Origin: DASCOT01 sp036012155
GTDB taxonomy: Bacteria > Acidobacteriota > UBA890 > WLXD01
Direction of reading: 5' to 3'
Assembly (NCBI GenBank): GCA_036012155.1
Contig: DASCOT010000115.1
Location: 1 to 25,860, forward strand
Length of the DNA stretch: 25,860 nt
Shown: one piece after another, positions 23,749-25,860 of the stretch
Position numbering within the stretch: the first letter of the stretch is position 1
Layout: every line of letters begins with the position of its first letter
The notes under the pieces: generated by a model
Database searches by the model: none
The model's input: only the letters and a program-made list of their open reading frames with translations
What the model was told of the DNA's origin: nothing
Program-made: the position numbers and the translations under genes

Positions 23749-24900
23749 ATGGCCTATCTGCTGCAATCCGGAATCCTTCGCATTGCCGTGGCGATTGTTG
23801 TGACCGCCCTGGTTGGCGGGGGCGCCGCGATGCTCGTCGAGCGTGGCGAGAACGCTGGCCTGCAATCGATTTCGGATGCTGTCTGGTGGGCATTCGTTAC
23901 CTTGACGACCGTCGGGTATGGTGACCGCGTGCCGGCCACCTTCGCCGGACGCGTTATCGGTATCGGCCTGGCCTTCGCCGGCGTGGTGATGGCGGCATTG
24001 CTAACGGGTCGGATCGCGTCAGCGTGGGTGGAGCGCAGCTTGAGGGAAGGAAGGGGAATGACGGATCTGTCGAAGCTCAAGAACCACTTCGTGATATGCG
24101 GGTGGAAGGCGGCGCTGGACGCACTGCTACGCGACCTGGTGGCGATCGATTCGTCACTGCGGCTCGAGCAGTTCGTGCTCATTGCCTCGGTAGCCCCCGA
24201 CAAGGTGGAGGCGGTGCGCAGTCAGGCGGAGCTTCAACAGCTGCATTTCGTCAACGGTGATCCGCTGGAGGAGGCGGTGTTGGCGCGCGCCAACGTCGCC
24301 TAGGCCCGCCGTATTCTGGTGCTTGCCGACGACACTGGGACGCACTCTCCCGCCGAGGCCGACGCACGCACCGTGATGACGGTGATGACGGTGGCCGAGT
24401 TGGCACCGGAAGCCTATGTGTGTGCCGAGCTGCTCGATCCCAAGTACCAGCAACAGCTCGAAGCTGCCGGCGCCGACGAGATGATCCTCACGCAGCACAA
24501 CTCACGCGTGCTGCTGGCCAACGCTGCTGTGGGGACCGGGATCTCCGGCATTTTCTACGCGCTGATGACGGGCGAGTCGGGGGGAGGCTTGGTTACGGCG
24601 TCATTCTCATCACAGTTTGTCGGCCGCCCGTTTCGCGAGCTTCGGCAACACTACGTCGAGACCGACGGATCGCTGTTGGTCGGGTTGGTGGAGAACACTG
24701 GCAACGTTCAGCAGCGCAAGCACGAGGCTTTGCGCGAGGCGCAACGCACGCCGGACATCTCGCAGCTGGTGGAGAATCTGCGCCGCGTCAAGAATGTTGA
24801 GCCGCATGTGCCGGTGCTCAATCCTGCCGACGACTACGTTGTTCCGCAGCACAGCGTGGCGATCCTCATCCAGAGGGTGGGATCGTCGACCGGGCATTGA
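23749..24900 (+). pseudogene. Potassium channel with RCK/TrkA-N domain, interrupted by an in-frame TAG
   Basis: If the TAG at 24301-24303 is read through, the product is 383 aa. Residues 1-90 form a two-helix pore module with the selectivity filter TTVGYGD (53-59). The RCK domain follows (NHFVICGWKAALDALL, then FVNGDPLEEAVLARANVA), and the frame continues after the TAG with ARRILVLADD, VCAELLDPKYQQQLEAAGADEMI and a further C-terminal domain to TGA at 24900. The stop falls between NVA and ARR, where homologues often have Q, E or R. As it stands, the upstream part (184 aa) would be a channel with half an RCK fold. Family members open K+ (or mixed cation) pores in response to a cytoplasmic ligand. 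It is 13 bases before the cyclic-nucleotide-binding gene. Decay, readthrough and assembly error are not separable here. Confidence 0.8.
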
Positions 24901-24913
24901 GAGCGGAGGGCGT

Positions 24914-25444
24914 ATGACTATCCGACCAGCCGAAGTCGCCGACTGCATTCGGTCCTCGGAGCTCTTCAGCTTCTTGAGCACCGACGAGCGCGCCGTGGCG
25001 TTTCTGTCCGATTGTTTTCGGGCCGTCAGCTTCACATCGGGCAACGTCATCATCCGAGAAGGTGATGAGGGAGATTCGATGTTGATGATGTTGAGCGGCA
25101 CAGTGCGAATCGACACCAAGATACCGGCGGGCGAGCAGTACACGGTTGCGACGCTCAACGAGGAGCAGGCGTGTTTCGGAGAGCTGTCGCTTTTCGACTC
25201 GTAGCTGTGGTCGGCGACGGCGATCGCCGACACCGACTGCCAACTGCTCAAGCTCGATCGAGAGGCGTTCGAACGGTTCGCCGATGCCTTTCCCGAGCAC
25301 GCGGTGGTGGTTTATCGACGACTCGGCAAGATTGTGTCGCAGAGGCTCCGCCAAGCCAGTAAGGACATCGGCATTCTCTTCCAGGCTTTGGTCCAAGAAG
25401 TAAAGGAAGCGAGTCTGGGAAGTCGGGGTGATCACGCCCGATAG
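24914..25444 (+). pseudogene. Cyclic-nucleotide-binding domain protein, interrupted by an in-frame TAG
   Basis: GGAGGG lies 4 bases before the ATG. The first 96 codons read a CNMP-binding beta roll (SGNVIIREGDEGDSMLMMLSGTVRI, ACFGELSLFDS). A TAG follows at 25202-25204, then the same frame goes on as LWSATAIADTDCQLLKLDREAFERFADAFPEHA and a helical end to a second TAG at 25442. The missing codon is inside the phosphate-binding cassette, where the family has FGE....(x)xRSAT. Read through, the product would be about 176 aa; its Arg that usually contacts the cyclic phosphate is replaced by Trp. No DNA-binding domain is present, so it might instead regulate the adjacent channel (inference). Same unusual lesion as the channel gene just upstream. 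Confidence 0.78.
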
Positions 25445-25463
25445 CGTTTCGTGGGGGAACGAA

Positions 25464-25860
25464 GTGCTTGAAGCCGGGAGACGTTGCGCGATGCTGATCA
25501 CGGCGCTCGCTCTGGCGATCTCCGGTTGCTCCAGTGAGCAGCGTGCCACGGGTCCGGCGCCGGCGTCCCAGGGGGCAGTTGCCCCAAGGGGGACGGAAGC
25601 AGGCGCCCACCACACGCGGGTGGACAATGCTCCCCGCTGGCTGGTCATCACTGCAATGCAGTCCGAGCTCGATCCGCTGTTGGCCGTCGCCGAGGTCGAG
25701 CACGAGCGCGTGATCAGCGGCCGCACCTACCGTGCCGGACGCCTAGCCGGGGCTGACGTGGTTCTGCTGGCCGGCGGCGTGAGCATGGTGAACGCAGCGA
25801 TGAGCACGCAGGAGGCGATCCACCACTATGCGCTAGAGGGAATCGTGATGGTCGGCATAG
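25464..25860 (+). CDS. Lipoprotein of the nucleoside phosphorylase/MTA-SAH nucleosidase family, partial
   Basis: 132 codons are visible, cut by the window end. From GTG 25464 (GGGGGAA 5-6 bases upstream) the protein begins MLEAGRRCAMLITALALAISGC, a lipoprotein signal with Arg-Arg before the core and the lipobox ISGC. An ATG at 25491 would lose the basic residues. After a 30-residue low-complexity linker the fold begins: WLVITAMQSELDPLL, GRTYRAGRLAGADVVLLAGGVSMVNAAMSTQEAI, which matches the start of the PNP_UDP_1 superfamily (MTA/SAH nucleosidase: AM..E...L...G..VN.A). Catalytic Asp is beyond the window. Such enzymes cleave or phosphorolyse nucleosides in the cytoplasm; a lipid-anchored, periplasm-facing copy is unusual. 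It lies 19 bases after the cNMP gene on the same strand. Confidence 0.75.
   Translation, partial: MLEAGRRCAMLITALALAISGCSSEQRATGPAPASQGAVAPRGTEAGAHHTRVDNAPRWLVITAMQSELDPLLAVAEVEHERVISGRTYRAGRLAGADVVLLAGGVSMVNAAMSTQEAIHHYALEGIVMVGI

Noticed and set aside
24301..25204. Recoding of TAG as pyrrolysine, suggested by an MttB-type gene and two in-frame TAGs
   Set aside because: TAG is the ordinary stop of the M20 peptidase, methyltransferase-fold, RACE, 131-aa and Mo-subunit genes in this window, the MttB homologue has no TAG, and no pyl genes are seen. The interrupted proteins have no methylamine role.
1..25860. Mobile elements, prophage, CRISPR or defence island
   Set aside because: No transposase, integrase, direct-repeat array or recognised defence gene is present; gene content is metabolic and regulatory.

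Overview
The window is GC-rich, compactly coded DNA from a free-living bacterium with a Gram-negative cell plan. Evidence for that plan includes several lipobox signal peptides, a Tat-exported molybdenum enzyme with a membrane cytochrome b, and a secreted PQQ-type beta-propeller. I cannot place it taxonomically. The mix of corrinoid methyl transfer, Mo hydroxylase, M20 peptidase, DASS transporter and type B esterase fits an uncultured, probably marine or soil, heterotroph. No tRNA, rRNA, CRISPR array, insertion sequence or phage gene was seen.

Layout. 1-118: the start of a class III aminotransferase (minus). 275-2999: an exported M20 peptidase followed by a DASS-type dicarboxylate transporter (minus, one operon). 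3182-5619: a lipoprotein carboxylesterase and an exported protein with a SAM-methyltransferase fold (plus). 5684-6982: an exported PQQ-like beta-propeller (minus). 7079-8605: an MttB-family methyltransferase without pyrrolysine (plus).

8610-19851 is a long run of ten same-strand genes (minus) and is the core of the window. In transcription order these are: Tat-signal [2Fe-2S] subunit, Mo-cofactor subunit, FAD subunit with an extra four-Cys loop, cytochrome b of the FdnI type, an unknown 131-aa helical protein, a PGM1-like ATP-grasp peptide ligase, a corrinoid protein, a small Virulence_fact-domain protein, a DHPS-fold methyltransferase and a RACE-type corrinoid reactivator. With the convergent MttB homologue this supplies every part of a substrate -> corrinoid -> tetrahydrofolate demethylation system. 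It is coupled in the same run to an exported Mo-hydroxylase that probably feeds electrons to the quinone pool. The substrate is unknown; a methylated amine or N-heterocycle is my guess. MttB, the DHPS-fold methyltransferase and RACE all end in arginine-rich tails.

20180-22947: a DUF4399-type lipoprotein with a one-base frameshift, then divergently an ECF sigma factor, a membrane anti-sigma factor with two zinc-finger repeats, and a small membrane protein. 23058-23258: a cold-shock protein with a clear terminator. 23749-25860: a potassium channel with an RCK domain, a cyclic-nucleotide-binding protein and a lipoprotein nucleosidase (cut by the window end). The first two are each interrupted by an in-frame TAG. 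TAG is also a normal stop in at least five other genes here, so general recoding is unlikely; decay or assembly error are the simpler readings.
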